The notes beneath the pieces were generated by a model. It was not told where the DNA came from. It saw only the letters and a list, made by a program, of their open reading frames with translations, and did no database searches. This document shows positions 19,142-31,093 of a DNA stretch of 64,000 nt, piece after piece. The position numbers and the translations under genes are program-made. Location of the stretch: positions 37,630-101,629 of the forward strand of contig NZ_FLSP01000020.1 in assembly GCF_900091315.1 (NCBI RefSeq). Direction: 5' to 3'. The DNA is from Streptomyces sp. DI166. GTDB lineage: Bacteria; Actinomycetota; Actinomycetes; Streptomycetales; Streptomycetaceae. Every line of letters begins with the position of its first letter. Position 1 is the first letter of the stretch.

Positions 19142-20470
19142 ATGATGCGACGACGCTCCACCCTGCTCCTCAGCTGCACCGCCCTCGTCCTGGCCCTCGG
19201 CGCGACCGCCTGTGGCAGCGACGACCCGGTCACCGCCGGCGGCGGCGACCAGAACCTGAGCGGCCAGACCATCACCGTCGCCGGTGTCTGGTCCGGCAGC
19301 GAGCAGAAGAACTTCCAGAAGGTCCTGGACGCCTTCTCCGAGAAGACCGGTGCCAAGACCCAGTTCGTCTCCACCGGCGACAACGTCTCCACCGTCGTCG
19401 GCAGCAAGATCGAGGGCGGCAACGCCTTCGACGTCGTGCTGGTCCCGCAGGTCGGCGTGCTCAAGCAGTTCGCGGAGCAGGGCTGGCTGGTGCCGCTGTC
19501 CAAGAAGACCGAGAGCGAGGTCGACGCCAACTTCGCCGAGGTCTGGAAGAACTACGGCACCGTGGACGGCAAGTTCTACGGCCTCTACTTCAAGGCCGCC
19601 CACAAGTCGACCGTCTGGTACAGCCCCGAGGCCCTGGAGCAGGCCGGCGTCGAGCCGCCGCGCGACTTCAAGGGCATGCTGGAGGCCGGCCGCACCGTCT
19701 CCGACTCCGGGCTCTCCGCCTTCGCCGTCGCCGGACAGGACGGCTGGACCCTCACCGACTGGTTCGAGAACATCTACCTCTCCCAGGCCGGACCCGAGAA
19801 CTACGACAAGCTCGCCGCGCACGAGCTGAAGTGGACCGACGAGAGCGTCGTCAAGGCGCTCACCACGCTCGGCACGGTCTTCAAGGACGAGCAGCTCATA
19901 GCCGGCGGCCGCAAGGGCGCCCTGAACACCGACTTCCCGGGCTCGGTGGAGAAGGTCTTCGGCCCCAAGGCCGAGGCCGGCATGGTCTACGAAGGCGACT
20001 TCGTCGCGGGCGTCGCCAAGGACCAGTTCGGCCGCTCCATCGGCGACGACGCCAACTTCTTCCCCTTCCCGGGCGTCGACGGCGGTGAAGCACCCGTGGT
20101 CAGCGGTGGTGACGCGGCCGTCGTCCTGAAGGACGGCAAGAACCAGAAGGCCGCCCAGGCGCTGGTGGAGTTCCTGGCCACCCCGGAGGCCGCCGCGGTG
20201 TGGGCCGACGCGGGCGGCTTCCTCTCCCCGAACAAGAAGCTGGACCCGGCCGCCTACAGCGACGCTGTCACCCGGGCGACCGCCAAGTCCCTGGTCGCCG
20301 CCGGTGACTCGGTCCGCTTCGACATGTCCGACCAGGCACCCGCCGCGTTCGGCGGCACCAAGGGCGCGGGCGAGTGGAAGATCCTCCAGGACTTCCTGCG
20401 CGACCCCTCCGACCCGAAGGCGACCGCCGCGGAGCTGGAGAAGGCCGCGGCCAAGGCGTACAAGGGCTGA
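19142..20470 (+). CDS. Alpha-glucoside ABC transporter substrate-binding lipoprotein
   Basis: The 442-residue protein has a lipoprotein signal peptide (MMRRRSTLLLSCTALVLALGATACGS) with a proper lipobox cysteine, in contrast to the paralogue at 16067. The mature protein is a family-1 sugar-binding protein (NLSGQTITVAGVWSGSEQKNF and later FPFPGVDGGEAPVVSGGDAAV) similar to AglE-type alpha-glucoside-binding proteins. It captures sugar outside the cell for the two permeases that follow after 6 bases. It lies 39 bases after the glucosidase, so all four are probably one operon. Confidence 0.92.
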   Translation: MMRRRSTLLLSCTALVLALGATACGSDDPVTAGGGDQNLSGQTITVAGVWSGSEQKNFQKVLDAFSEKTGAKTQFVSTGDNVSTVVGSKIEGGNAFDVVLVPQVGVLKQFAEQGWLVPLSKKTESEVDANFAEVWKNYGTVDGKFYGLYFKAAHKSTVWYSPEALEQAGVEPPRDFKGMLEAGRTVSDSGLSAFAVAGQDGWTLTDWFENIYLSQAGPENYDKLAAHELKWTDESVVKALTTLGTVFKDEQLIAGGRKGALNTDFPGSVEKVFGPKAEAGMVYEGDFVAGVAKDQFGRSIGDDANFFPFPGVDGGEAPVVSGGDAAVVLKDGKNQKAAQALVEFLATPEAAAVWADAGGFLSPNKKLDPAAYSDAVTRATAKSLVAAGDSVRFDMSDQAPAAFGGTKGAGEWKILQDFLRDPSDPKATAAELEKAAAKAYKG

Positions 20471-20476
20471 CGCGCC

Positions 20477-21838
20477 ATGACCGCGACCGTCGTCAAGGAG
20501 ACGAACCCCCCGCCGCCACCGGCGACCTCGCAGCCGCCACGGGTACGGCGGATGCGGCGGCGGGGCTGGCTGATCGCCTCCCTCTTCGTCCTCCCCGCGC
20601 TGCTGCTGCTCGGCGCGCTCGTCGTCTACCCGGTGCTGTTCTCCATCGGCCGCAGCTTCTTCGACGCCTCCGGCGACAAGTTCGTGGGCGGCGAGAACTA
20701 CACCGAGATGTTCCAGGACCCGGCCACCCTCAAGGCCGTCCGCAACACCGCGATCTGGGTGGTGGTGGCCCCCGCCCTGCTCACCGGCCTCGGTCTGATC
20801 CTCGCCGTGCTGGTGGAGAAGATCCGCTGGGCCACCGCGTTCAAGCTGCTGCTGTTCATGCCGATGGCGGTGTCCTTCCTGGCCGCCGGAATCATCTTCC
20901 GGCTCGCCTACGACGAGGACCCCGACAAGGGCGTCCTCAACGCCGCCGTCGTGGCCGTCCACGACGCGGTCAAGGGCACCTCCTCCTATCCGACGGCCCG
21001 TGCCCGTGAGGGGCAGGGCCTGACCAAGGAGTCGGACGGCTCGTACCGGGCCACCGGCTCACCCGGGGACACCCTGGCCCTCGGCCTGGTCGGCGTCGCC
21101 CCCAAGGACCTGCCCTCCGGCGCCGAACCGGCCGCCGGGGCGGCGGCCCGGCCCGCCGAGCCCGGCGCGCTGAGCGGTGTCGTCTACCTGGACTTCACCC
21201 CCGGCGGGGGCGGGGAACAGGGCAAGGTCGACCCGAAGGAGAGCGGACTGCCCGAGGTCAAGGTCGAGGCGGTGCGCGACGGTGAGAAGGTCGCGAGCAC
21301 CACCACGGCCTCCGACGGCTCCTTCCGCTTCACCGGCCTGGAGCAGGGCGAGTACGAGGTCCGCCTGCCGGCCTCCAACTTCTCCCCGCCCTACGACGGG
21401 ATCTCCTGGCTCGGGCCGGCGCTGGTCACCCCGGCGATCATCGGGGCGTACCTGTGGATCTGGACCGGGTTCGCGATGGTGCTGATCGGGGCAGGGCTGT
21501 CCACCCTGCCGCGGGACGCGCTGGAGGCGGCGCGGATGGACGGCGCCAACGAGTGGCAGATCTTCCGCAAGATCACCGTGCCGCTGCTGGCGCCCGTGCT
21601 CACCGTGGTCTTCGTGACCCTCGTGATCAACGTGATGAAGGTCTTCGACCTCGTCTACATCATCGCGCCGGGACCGGTGCAGGAGGACGCCACCGTGCTC
21701 GCCACCCAGATGTGGCTGGTGTCCTTCGGCGGCGGCAACAACCAGGGGCTCGGCAGTGCCCTCGGTGTGCTCCTGCTGCTGCTCGTGGTGCCGGCCATGG
21801 TCTTCAACCTCCGCCGCTTCCGAAGGAGTCAGCGATGA
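20477..21838 (+). CDS. Alpha-glucoside ABC permease (AglF type) with inserted extracellular beta domain
   Basis: This 453-residue permease is about 150 residues longer than usual. Helices begin near residue 33 and the inner-membrane coupling EAA loop is EAARMDGANEWQIFRKITVPLL near 349-370. Between about residues 141 and 304 lies a hydrophilic insertion. Its second half (about 232-302: SGVVYLDFTPGG, then VKVEAVRDGEKVASTTTASD, ending GEYEVRLPAS) looks like a carboxypeptidase-regulatory/CNA-B-type beta sandwich. It is predicted to face outside and could dock the binding protein or cell wall. No ATPase gene is present, so the shared MsiK-type ATPase probably serves this transporter. It overlaps the next gene by ATGA. 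Confidence 0.9.
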   Translation: MTATVVKETNPPPPPATSQPPRVRRMRRRGWLIASLFVLPALLLLGALVVYPVLFSIGRSFFDASGDKFVGGENYTEMFQDPATLKAVRNTAIWVVVAPALLTGLGLILAVLVEKIRWATAFKLLLFMPMAVSFLAAGIIFRLAYDEDPDKGVLNAAVVAVHDAVKGTSSYPTARAREGQGLTKESDGSYRATGSPGDTLALGLVGVAPKDLPSGAEPAAGAAARPAEPGALSGVVYLDFTPGGGGEQGKVDPKESGLPEVKVEAVRDGEKVASTTTASDGSFRFTGLEQGEYEVRLPASNFSPPYDGISWLGPALVTPAIIGAYLWIWTGFAMVLIGAGLSTLPRDALEAARMDGANEWQIFRKITVPLLAPVLTVVFVTLVINVMKVFDLVYIIAPGPVQEDATVLATQMWLVSFGGGNNQGLGSALGVLLLLLVVPAMVFNLRRFRRSQR

Positions 21839-22674
21839 ACGCGGTGCGCAAGGCCCTCGGCAGCAGCGCGGTCCAGGCCTTCCTCGTACTGATCGGGCTG
21901 ATCTGGCTCACCCCGCTGGCCGGGCTGCTGCTGTCCTCGCTGCGGTCCGCCGAGGACACGGCGCGGGGTGGGTGGTGGACGGTGTTCACCAGTCCCGGGC
22001 AGCTGTCCTTCGACAACTACTCGGCGCTGCTGGACAACGCCGGGATCACGCGGGCGTTCTGGAACACCGTGCTGATCTCGGTCCCGGCGACCGCGCTGGT
22101 CGTGATTCTGGCGGCGCTGGCCGGATACGCCTTCGCCTGGCTGGACTTCCCCGGGCGGGACGCGATCTTCCTGGTCGTGGTGGCGTTGCTGGTGGTGCCG
22201 GTGCAGGTCGGTCTGCTGCCGGTGGCCAAACTCTTCGGTCAGCTGGGGCTGTTCGGGACGATCCCGGGTGTCGTGCTCTTCCACGTGGCCTACGGGCTGC
22301 CCTTCGCGGTGTTCCTGTTGCGGAACTACTTCGCGGAGATGCCGAAGGAGATGCTGGAGGCGGCGCGGATGGACGGGGGTGGGGAGTGGCGGATCTTCAC
22401 GCGGCTCGTGCTTCCCGTGGGCCGTCCGGCGATCGCGAGCCTCGCCATCTTCCAGTTCCTGTGGGTCTGGAACGACATGCTGGTGGCGCTGCTGTTCGCC
22501 GACAGCTCCTCGCAGCCGTTGACGGTTGAACTCCAGTCGCAGATCCGGCAGTTCGGAAGCAACATCGATGTGCTGGCGCCGGGGGCGTTCCTGTCCCTGG
22601 TGGTGCCGGTGGTCGTGTTCTTCGCCTTCCAGAAGCACTTTGTGCAGGGGGTGATGGCGGGTTCGGTGAAGTGA
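21835..22674 (+). CDS. Alpha-glucoside ABC permease (AglG type)
   Basis: The 279-residue inner-membrane permease of the MalG family has six predicted helices, and the EAA coupling loop reads EAARMDGGGEWRIFTRLVLP. The C-terminus HFVQGVMAGSVK is typical of MalG-type sugar permeases. It pairs with the preceding permease, with which its start overlaps (ATGA), and is the last gene of the glucosidase-binding protein-permease operon. The start is supported by AAGGAG in the end of the upstream gene. Confidence 0.94.
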   Translation: MNAVRKALGSSAVQAFLVLIGLIWLTPLAGLLLSSLRSAEDTARGGWWTVFTSPGQLSFDNYSALLDNAGITRAFWNTVLISVPATALVVILAALAGYAFAWLDFPGRDAIFLVVVALLVVPVQVGLLPVAKLFGQLGLFGTIPGVVLFHVAYGLPFAVFLLRNYFAEMPKEMLEAARMDGGGEWRIFTRLVLPVGRPAIASLAIFQFLWVWNDMLVALLFADSSSQPLTVELQSQIRQFGSNIDVLAPGAFLSLVVPVVVFFAFQKHFVQGVMAGSVK

Positions 22675-23182
22675 CGGGGTGGTTGCGCGGGGGCGTTTCC
22701 TCGCCCCCGCCGCCCCTACCCGTCCCATCCTCCAGGGGCTCCGCCCCTTCGACCCCGAGGGGTTGTTCTTTGGGTGCGGGTGGGTGGGGGCTGGTCGCGC
22801 AGTTCCCCGCGCCCCTTCGGGACCACCGGTTGTGCCTCGGGTGCGGGCCGGTGGGGGCTGGTCGCGCAGTTCCCCGCGCCCCTTTTTGCTGGGGCTCCGC
22901 CCCAGATCCCGCTCCTCAAGCGCCGGAGGGCTGAAATTTCCCGCGTACCTGACAGCGCTCGGGAGCCCTCAGCCCTCCGGCGTTTGGGGACGAGGCTCTT
23001 GCCGTCCCTAGCCCCCACCCACCCGTTGGTGGCTACGCCGCCCGGCGACTCTCAGCCCGTCCGGCGTTTGAGGACGAGGCCCGTTCAGGGCCGGTTGGGG
23101 GTTTGGGGGCGGGGCCCCCAAGGGTCGGGAATGGGGAGGGGCGGCGGGGGCGAGAAAGACCGGGCCCCCGCCGCCCCCCACC
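22675..23182. repeat. 508-base convergent gap full of dispersed Streptomyces repeats
   Basis: No credible gene lies here. There are two copies (22772-22816 and 22839-22884) of a roughly 45-base unit containing GGGGGCTGGTCGCGCAG and TTCCCCGCGCCCC; a third copy lies at 50949-50993. Two related units end in CCGGCGTTTG and GGACGAGGC (about 22969-23000 and 23051-23080). The first forms a perfect 14-base-pair inverted repeat (22921-22934 with 22969-22982). These REP-like elements lie between convergent genes and probably form terminator hairpins. Confidence 0.8.
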
Positions 23183-23965
23183 TCACGGTGACGCCGGTGG
23201 GTACAGCGACCGGGGGAGTTGGGACGCTGCCGCCGCGTCCAGGAGCCACAGGGTGCGCTGGCGGCCGTACGCGCCCGCCGCCGGGGCCTGGATCTCGCCG
23301 GCGCCCGACAACGCGATCGCCGCCGCCTGCGCCTTGTCCTCGCCCGCCGCCAGCAGCCAGACCTCGCGGGCCGATCGGATCGCCGGGAGGGTCAGGGAGA
23401 CGCGCGTCGGCGGGGGCTTCGGGGCGCCGTGCACCCCCACCACCATCCGCTCCGTCTCACGGACCGCCGGCAGCTCCGGGAACAGGGACGCCACATGCGT
23501 GTCCGGCCCTACGCCCAGCATCAGCACGTCGAACACGGGAACCGTCCCGTGGTTCTCGGGACCCGCCGCCCGCGCCAGCTCCTCGGCGTAGGCGGCCGCC
23601 GCCGCGTCCGCGTCCGCCCCGTGCGGACCGTCCGACGCGGGCATGGCGTGCACCCGCTTGGGGTCCAGGGGCACGGAGTCCAGCAGGGCCTCGCGCGCCT
23701 GGGTGACATTGCGCTCCGGATCGCCCTCCGGCAGGAACCGCTCGTCACCCCACCACAGGTCCAGCCGCCCCCAGTCGATGGCGTCCCGCGCCGGCGCGGC
23801 GGCCAGCGCGGCCAGCAGACCGTTGCCGTTGCGCCCACCCGTGAGGACCACCGACGCGGTACCGCGCGACGCCTGGGCGTCCACGATCCGCGTGATGAGG
23901 CGAGCCGCGGCGGCCTGCGCCATCAGCTCCTTGTCGCGGTGCACGACCAGCTGCGGAGTGCTCAC
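23183..23965 (-). CDS. pgl: 6-phosphogluconolactonase
   Basis: The 260-residue enzyme hydrolyses 6-phosphogluconolactone in the oxidative pentose-phosphate branch. DevB/Pgl features are VVLTGGRNGNGLLAALA near the N-terminus, WGRLDLWWGDERFLPEGDPERN, the VPVFDVLMLGVGPDTHVASLFPEL loop (GxGxDxHxASLFP) and IRSAREVWLLAAGEDKA. The GTG at 23965 is chosen because it overlaps the opcA stop by GTGA, indicating coupling. It is the last gene of the tkt-tal-zwf-opcA-pgl operon. Confidence 0.95.
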   Translation of the reverse strand: MSTPQLVVHRDKELMAQAAAARLITRIVDAQASRGTASVVLTGGRNGNGLLAALAAAPARDAIDWGRLDLWWGDERFLPEGDPERNVTQAREALLDSVPLDPKRVHAMPASDGPHGADADAAAAAYAEELARAAGPENHGTVPVFDVLMLGVGPDTHVASLFPELPAVRETERMVVGVHGAPKPPPTRVSLTLPAIRSAREVWLLAAGEDKAQAAAIALSGAGEIQAPAAGAYGRQRTLWLLDAAAASQLPRSLYPPASP

Positions 23966-25005
23966 TGCGCGGCCGCCTTCTTCGCCGGGCCCTTCTTCGC
24001 GGCCAGCGCGGCAGGCGACGCCTCCACAGCGGGCTTCGGCTCGGGTGCCGACCCCGGCTCCGGCTCCGGCTCGTCCGCGGCCGTCTTCAGCCGCGACACC
24101 CCGTACCGCAGCGCCGACGCGTACGTGTCGTCCGGGTCCAGCCGCCGCAGCTCCTCCGCGATCAGCTCGGCCGTGTCCCGCCGCTTCAGCGCCACCGCAC
24201 GGTCCGGCTGGCCCTGGATGGACAGCGTCGCCAGCGAGCCGTCCGCCCGGTCCAGCACGATCGGGCCGCAGTCGGTGGCCATCCGTACCGCCGTCAGACC
24301 GGGGCCCGACGACAGCGACCGCTTCACCGGCACGTCCAGCCGGTCCGCGAGCCACATCGCCAGCAGCTCGCAGCTCGGGTTGAACTCCTCGCCCTCGACC
24401 TCGACGGCCTTGACCTGGCACACGACCTGGTCGAGGGCCGCCGCCAGCATCGAACGCCACGGCGTGATGCGGGTCCACGACAGGTCCGTGTCACCGGGCG
24501 TGTAGGCACCGGCCCGTGCCTCCAGCTCGCGCACCGGCTGCTCGCAGGCGTAGGTGTCGGTGACCCGGCGCTGTGCCAGTGCGCCCAGCGGGTCGTTCGC
24601 CGGGTCCAGCGGCGCGTTCACCGGCCACCAGACCACGACCGGCGCGTCCGGCAGCAGCAGCGGCAGCACCACCGACTGGGCGTGGTCCACCACCTCGCCG
24701 TACAGGCGCAGCACGATCGTCTCGCCGGTGCCCGCGTCGGCACCCACCCGCACCTCGGCGTCCAGGCGCGAGGACGTACGGTCCCGGGGCGAGCGCGAGA
24801 CGCGCTTGATGACCACCAGCGTGCGCGAGGGGTGCTCGCGCGAGGCGTCACCGGCGGCCTTGAGCGCGTCGTACGCGTTCTCCTCGTCCGTCACGATGAC
24901 CAGCGTCAGCACCATGCCGACGGCAGGCGTGCCGATGGCGCGGCGGCCCTTCACGAGGGCCTTGTTTATCTTGCTGGCCGTGGTGTCCGTCAGATCGATC
25001 TTCAT
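23962..25005 (-). CDS. opcA: Glucose-6-phosphate dehydrogenase assembly protein OpcA
   Basis: The 347-residue protein (MKIDLTDTTASKINKALVKGRR) is the actinobacterial OpcA partner of Zwf, needed for full activity of glucose-6-phosphate dehydrogenase. The conserved core includes ENAYDALKAAGDASREHPSRT and VVLPLLLPDAPVVVWWPVNAP. After about residue 305 the protein becomes a low-complexity Glu/Pro/Ala tail ending in Lys/Ala repeats, seemingly a disordered extension. The ATG overlaps the zwf stop (ATGA), and its own stop overlaps pgl. Confidence 0.95.
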   Translation of the reverse strand: MKIDLTDTTASKINKALVKGRRAIGTPAVGMVLTLVIVTDEENAYDALKAAGDASREHPSRTLVVIKRVSRSPRDRTSSRLDAEVRVGADAGTGETIVLRLYGEVVDHAQSVVLPLLLPDAPVVVWWPVNAPLDPANDPLGALAQRRVTDTYACEQPVRELEARAGAYTPGDTDLSWTRITPWRSMLAAALDQVVCQVKAVEVEGEEFNPSCELLAMWLADRLDVPVKRSLSSGPGLTAVRMATDCGPIVLDRADGSLATLSIQGQPDRAVALKRRDTAELIAEELRRLDPDDTYASALRYGVSRLKTAADEPEPEPGSAPEPKPAVEASPAALAAKKGPAKKAAAQ

Positions 25006-26531
25006 GGCCGGCGCCAGCTCCGTCCGTCTCGCTCCAGCATCTCGTCCGCCTCGACGGGACCCCAGGTGCCGGCCGGGTACTGGGCCGGCCTGCCGTGCCT
25101 GTCCCAGTACTCCTCGATCGGGTCGAGGATCTTCCAGGACAGCTCGACCTCCTCGGTGCGCGGGAAGAGGTTGGCGTCGCCGAGCAGGACGTCCAGGATG
25201 AGACGCTCGTACGCCTCGGGGCTGGACTCGGTGAAGGACTCGCCGTAGGCGAAGTCCATGGACACGTCCCGGATCTCCATCGAGGTGCCGGGCACCTTGG
25301 ACCCGAACCGGACCGTGACGCCCTCGTCCGGCTGGACGCGGATCACGATCGCGTTCTTGCCCAGCTCCTCCGTCGCCGTGTGGTCGAAGGGGGAGTGCGG
25401 CGCCCGCTGCAGCACGACCGCGATCTCGGTGACCCGGCGGCCGAGGCGCTTTCCGGTGCGCAGATAGAAGGGGACGCCCGCCCATCGGCGGTTGTCCACC
25501 TCCAGCTTGATCGCGGCGTAGGTGTCGGTCTTCGACTGCGGGTCGATGCCCTCCTCCTGGAGGTAGCCGACCGCCTTCTCGCCGCCCTGCCAGCCCGCCG
25601 CGTACTGCCCGAACACGGTGTCCCGGCCCAGGTTCTTCGGCAGCCGGACGGCACCGAGCACCTTGGTCTTCTCCGCGGCGAGCGCGTCCGCGTCGAAGGA
25701 CGCGGGCTCCTCCATGGCGGTGAGCGCCATCAGCTGGAGGAGGTGGTTCTGGATGACGTCACGGGCGGCGCCGATGCCGTCGTAGTACCCGGCCCGGCCG
25801 CCGATGCCGATGTCCTCGGCCATGGTGATCTGGACGTGGTCCACGAAGGACCGGTTCCAGATCGGCTCGAACATGGTGTTGGCGAACCGCAGCGCCAGGA
25901 TGTTCTGGACGGTCTCCTTGCCCAGGTAGTGGTCGATGCGGAAGACCTGGTCCGGGGAGAAGACCTCGTGGACGACCTTGTTGAGCTCCTCGGCCGACTT
26001 CAGGTCGTGGCCGAAGGGCTTCTCGATGACCGCGCGGCGCCAGGACCCGCCCGTCTGGTCGGCGAGGCCGTGCTTCTTCAGCTGCTGGATGACCACCGGG
26101 AAGGAGCGCGGCGGCACGGACAGGTAGAAGGCGAAGTTGCCGCCGGTGCCCTGCTGCTTGTCCAGCTCCTGGATGGTGTCGCGCAGCCTCTCGAACGCCT
26201 CGTCGTCGTCGAAGGTGCCCTGCACGAACCGCATGCCCTGGATGAGCTGGTGCCAGACCTCCTCACGGAAGGGGGTGCGGGCGTGCTCCTTGACCGCGTC
26301 GTGGACCTCCTGCGCGAAGTCCTCGTGCTGCCATTCCCGCCGGGCGAAGCCGACCAGCGAGAAACCCGGCGGCAGCAGGCCCCGGTTCGCCAGGTCGTAC
26401 ACGGCGGGCATGAGCTTCTTTCGTGACAAATCGCCCGTGACGCCGAAGATCACCAGGCCCGACGGCCCCGCGATACGCGGGAGCCGTCGGTCGGCGGGGT
26501 CACGAAGCGGGTTCGCTCCGGAACCGGACAT
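25002..26531 (-). CDS. zwf: Glucose-6-phosphate 1-dehydrogenase
   Basis: The 509-residue enzyme oxidises glucose-6-phosphate with NADP as the entry to the pentose-phosphate pathway. The nucleotide-binding motif is FGVTGDLSRKKLMPAVYDL and the active-site segment is RIDHYLGKETVQNI. Two starts are possible. ATG 26531 gives MSGSGANPLRDP, but its distance to GGAGGG is about 20 bases. TTG 26540 adds three residues and has the better 8-base spacing to the same ribosome binding site. It lies just downstream of tal and overlaps opcA. Confidence 0.95.
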   Translation of the reverse strand: MSGSGANPLRDPADRRLPRIAGPSGLVIFGVTGDLSRKKLMPAVYDLANRGLLPPGFSLVGFARREWQHEDFAQEVHDAVKEHARTPFREEVWHQLIQGMRFVQGTFDDDEAFERLRDTIQELDKQQGTGGNFAFYLSVPPRSFPVVIQQLKKHGLADQTGGSWRRAVIEKPFGHDLKSAEELNKVVHEVFSPDQVFRIDHYLGKETVQNILALRFANTMFEPIWNRSFVDHVQITMAEDIGIGGRAGYYDGIGAARDVIQNHLLQLMALTAMEEPASFDADALAAEKTKVLGAVRLPKNLGRDTVFGQYAAGWQGGEKAVGYLQEEGIDPQSKTDTYAAIKLEVDNRRWAGVPFYLRTGKRLGRRVTEIAVVLQRAPHSPFDHTATEELGKNAIVIRVQPDEGVTVRFGSKVPGTSMEIRDVSMDFAYGESFTESSPEAYERLILDVLLGDANLFPRTEEVELSWKILDPIEEYWDRHGRPAQYPAGTWGPVEADEMLERDGRSWRRP

Positions 26532-26544
26532 GGGGGACAAGACG

Positions 26545-27663
26545 TCAGCCCTCCGAGGGGGCGAGGCGCTCCAGCTCCGCCTCGGTCGACTTCAGCAGGT
26601 CGTTCCAGGACGCCTCGAACTTCTCGACGCCCTCGTCCTCCAGCAGCTGCACCACGTCGTCGTAGGAGATCCCGAGCTTCTCGACGGCGTCGAGTTCGGC
26701 GCGCGCCTGCTCGTAGGTGCCCGAGACCGCGTTGCCGCGGATCTCGCCGGACTCCTCGGTGGCCAGCAGGGTGGCCTCCGGCATGGTGTTGACGGTGTTG
26801 GGGGCGACCAGCTCGTCGACGTAGAGGGTCGGCTTGTAGGCCGGGTCCTTCACACCGGTGGAGGCCCACAGCGGACGCTGCTTGTTGGCGCCCGCCTTCT
26901 CCAGCGCGGCCCAGCGGTCCGTGCCGAAGACCTCCTCGTACGCCTGGTAGGCCAGGCGGGCGTTGGCGACACCGGCCTTGCCGCGGGCGGCCTTGGCCTC
27001 GTCGGTGCCCAGCGCGTCGATCCGCTTGTCGATCTCCGTGTCCACGCGGGAGACGAAGAAGGAGGCCACGGAGTGGATCAGGGACAGGTCCAGGCCCCTG
27101 GCCTTCGCCTTCTCCAGACCCGCCTGGTAGGCCTCCATGACCTCGCGGTAGCGCTCCAGGGAGAAGATGAGCGTGACGTTGACGCTGATGCCGTGACCGA
27201 TCACCTCGGTGATGGCCGGCAGGCCCGCCTTGGTGGCCGGGATCTTGATCAGCGTGTTGGGGCGGTCGACGAGCCAGGCGAGCTGCTTGGCCTCGGCGAC
27301 GGTGGCCCGGGTGTTGTGGGCGAGCCGCGGGTCGACCTCGATCGACACCCGGCCGTCCTGCCCGCCGGTCGCCTCGAAGACCGGGTGCAGGATGTCGGCG
27401 GCGTCCCGGACGTCCGCCGTGGTGATCATGCGGACCGCCTCGTCCACGGTGACCTTGCGGGCGGCGAGGTCGGCGAGCTGCTGCTCGTAACCGTCGCCCG
27501 ACGAGATCGCCTTCTGGAAGATGGTCGGGTTGGTGGTGACGCCCACGACGTGCTGCTGGTCGATCAGCTCGGCGAGGTTGCCGGACGTGATCCGCTTGCG
27601 CGACAGGTCGTCCAGCCAGATCGCCACGCCTTCCTCGGAGAGGCGCTTGAGTGCGTCTGTCAT
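26545..27663 (-). CDS. tal: Transaldolase
   Basis: The 372-residue enzyme transfers a dihydroxyacetone unit between sedoheptulose-7-phosphate and glyceraldehyde-3-phosphate. It belongs to the longer actinobacterial and cyanobacterial transaldolase type. Visible features are [36 protein letters not shown] with the Schiff-base lysine, [18 protein letters not shown] and [20 protein letters not shown]. It is preceded by GGAGATG and sits between tkt and zwf with small gaps, so the operon is transcribed tkt to pgl. Confidence 0.96.
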   Translation of the reverse strand: MTDALKRLSEEGVAIWLDDLSRKRITSGNLAELIDQQHVVGVTTNPTIFQKAISSGDGYEQQLADLAARKVTVDEAVRMITTADVRDAADILHPVFEATGGQDGRVSIEVDPRLAHNTRATVAEAKQLAWLVDRPNTLIKIPATKAGLPAITEVIGHGISVNVTLIFSLERYREVMEAYQAGLEKAKARGLDLSLIHSVASFFVSRVDTEIDKRIDALGTDEAKAARGKAGVANARLAYQAYEEVFGTDRWAALEKAGANKQRPLWASTGVKDPAYKPTLYVDELVAPNTVNTMPEATLLATEESGEIRGNAVSGTYEQARAELDAVEKLGISYDDVVQLLEDEGVEKFEASWNDLLKSTEAELERLAPSEG

Positions 27664-27696
27664 GGAATTACATCTCCTACGTGTCGTATATGGGCG

Positions 27697-29784
<2,088 letters not shown>

Positions 29785-30145
29785 CCTGGGTCAGGGCTCC
29801 TCTCCACATGTCACGCATGTCGAATGCCGGTGCACGGAGCGCCCCGGCCGTTGTCGAGCCTACCCCCGTATGTACGTGCGTTTTTTCGAGTCATTCCAGA
29901 CTGCCGGGACTCGTCGGGATCCGCCTCCCGACTGGGTCGTACGGTCTTCGGCAACTGAATACGAAGCCGCTCGAACGAGTGCTCAATCGAGTCTCGATCA
30001 GCTCTTCCAGCGGTGCTCGCCAACACGAGGCCACCCCCGCGAATGTCCGGGTCTGGGCAACGTCTACAGTGGCGTGGTACGCGCGAGCCTTTACCGTCGC
30101 TTCACACGGGAGCGGCTCGCTGGGATGTCTCTGTCAGGGGTGTGC
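29785..30145. promoter_or_regulatory. Divergent tkt-ctaB control region
   Basis: This 361-base gap has no credible gene. It contains the palindrome ATCGAGTCTCGAT (29986-29998) and the short inverted repeat ACATG-TCACG-CATGT (29806-29820) near the tkt start. It must hold both promoters, but I cannot place them with confidence; TACAGT near 30065 is a possible -10 for ctaB. Confidence 0.5.
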
Positions 30146-31093
30146 GTGACGGCCGTTGAATCCCGTCCAGCGGGGATTGTCGGGGCGAGCCAGAGCCCGA
30201 GTCGGCGGCCGATCGGCGCCCGGACGATGGCGTTTGTCGCGCTGACCAAGCCACGGATCATCGAGCTGCTGCTCATCACCACCGTTCCGGTGATGTTCCT
30301 GGCGCAGCAGGGCGTGCCCGATCTGAAGCTGGTCCTGCTGACCTGCCTCGGCGGTTATCTGTCCGCGGGCGGCGCCAACGCGCTCAACATGTACATCGAC
30401 CGCGACATCGACGCGCTGATGGACCGCACCTCGCAGCGGCCGCTGGTCACCGGAATGGTGAGCCCGCGCGAGTGCCTCGCCTTCGGAATCACCCTCGCGG
30501 TGGTGTCCACACTCCTGTTCGGTCTCACCGTCAACTGGCTGTCGGCGTGGCTCGCCCTCGGAGCGCTCCTTTTCTACGTCGTCGTCTACACGATGATCCT
30601 CAAGCGGCGTACGTCGCAGAACATCGTGTGGGGCGGCATCGCGGGCTGCATGCCGGTGCTGATCGGCTGGTCCTCGGTGACCAACTCGATGTCGTGGGCG
30701 CCGGTCGTCCTCTTCATGGTGATGTTCTTCTGGACGCCGCCGCACTACTGGCCGCTGTCGATGAAGGTGAAGGACGACTACGCGCGCGTGGGCGTGCCGA
30801 TGCTCCCGGTCGTCGCCTCCAACAAGGTCGTCGCCCGGCAGATCGTGCTCTACAGCTGGGTCATGGTCGGCGTCTCCCTGCTCCTGACCCCGCTCGGCTA
30901 CACCGGCTGGTTCTACACGCTGGTCGCCGTGGTGGCGGGCGGCTGGTGGCTGTGGGAGGCCCACGCCCTGCAGACCCGGGCGAAGGCCGAGGTGACGGGC
31001 GCGAAGCTGAAGGAGATGCGGCTGTTCCACTGGTCCATCACCTACGTCTCCCTCCTGTTCGTGGCCGTGGCGGTGGACCCCTTCCTGCGCTAG
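30146..31093 (+). CDS. ctaB: Protoheme IX farnesyltransferase
   Basis: The 315-residue membrane enzyme adds a farnesyl group to heme B to make heme O for cytochrome oxidase. It has about eight or nine helices and the UbiA-family motifs [20 protein letters not shown] and [17 protein letters not shown]. The GTG at 30146 ([10 protein letters not shown]) follows AGGGG at 5 bases; the frame is open much further upstream but without coding character. Heme A synthase CtaA, the next enzyme, is encoded 2 kb away on the other strand. Confidence 0.95.
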   Translation: MTAVESRPAGIVGASQSPSRRPIGARTMAFVALTKPRIIELLLITTVPVMFLAQQGVPDLKLVLLTCLGGYLSAGGANALNMYIDRDIDALMDRTSQRPLVTGMVSPRECLAFGITLAVVSTLLFGLTVNWLSAWLALGALLFYVVVYTMILKRRTSQNIVWGGIAGCMPVLIGWSSVTNSMSWAPVVLFMVMFFWTPPHYWPLSMKVKDDYARVGVPMLPVVASNKVVARQIVLYSWVMVGVSLLLTPLGYTGWFYTLVAVVAGGWWLWEAHALQTRAKAEVTGAKLKEMRLFHWSITYVSLLFVAVAVDPFLR

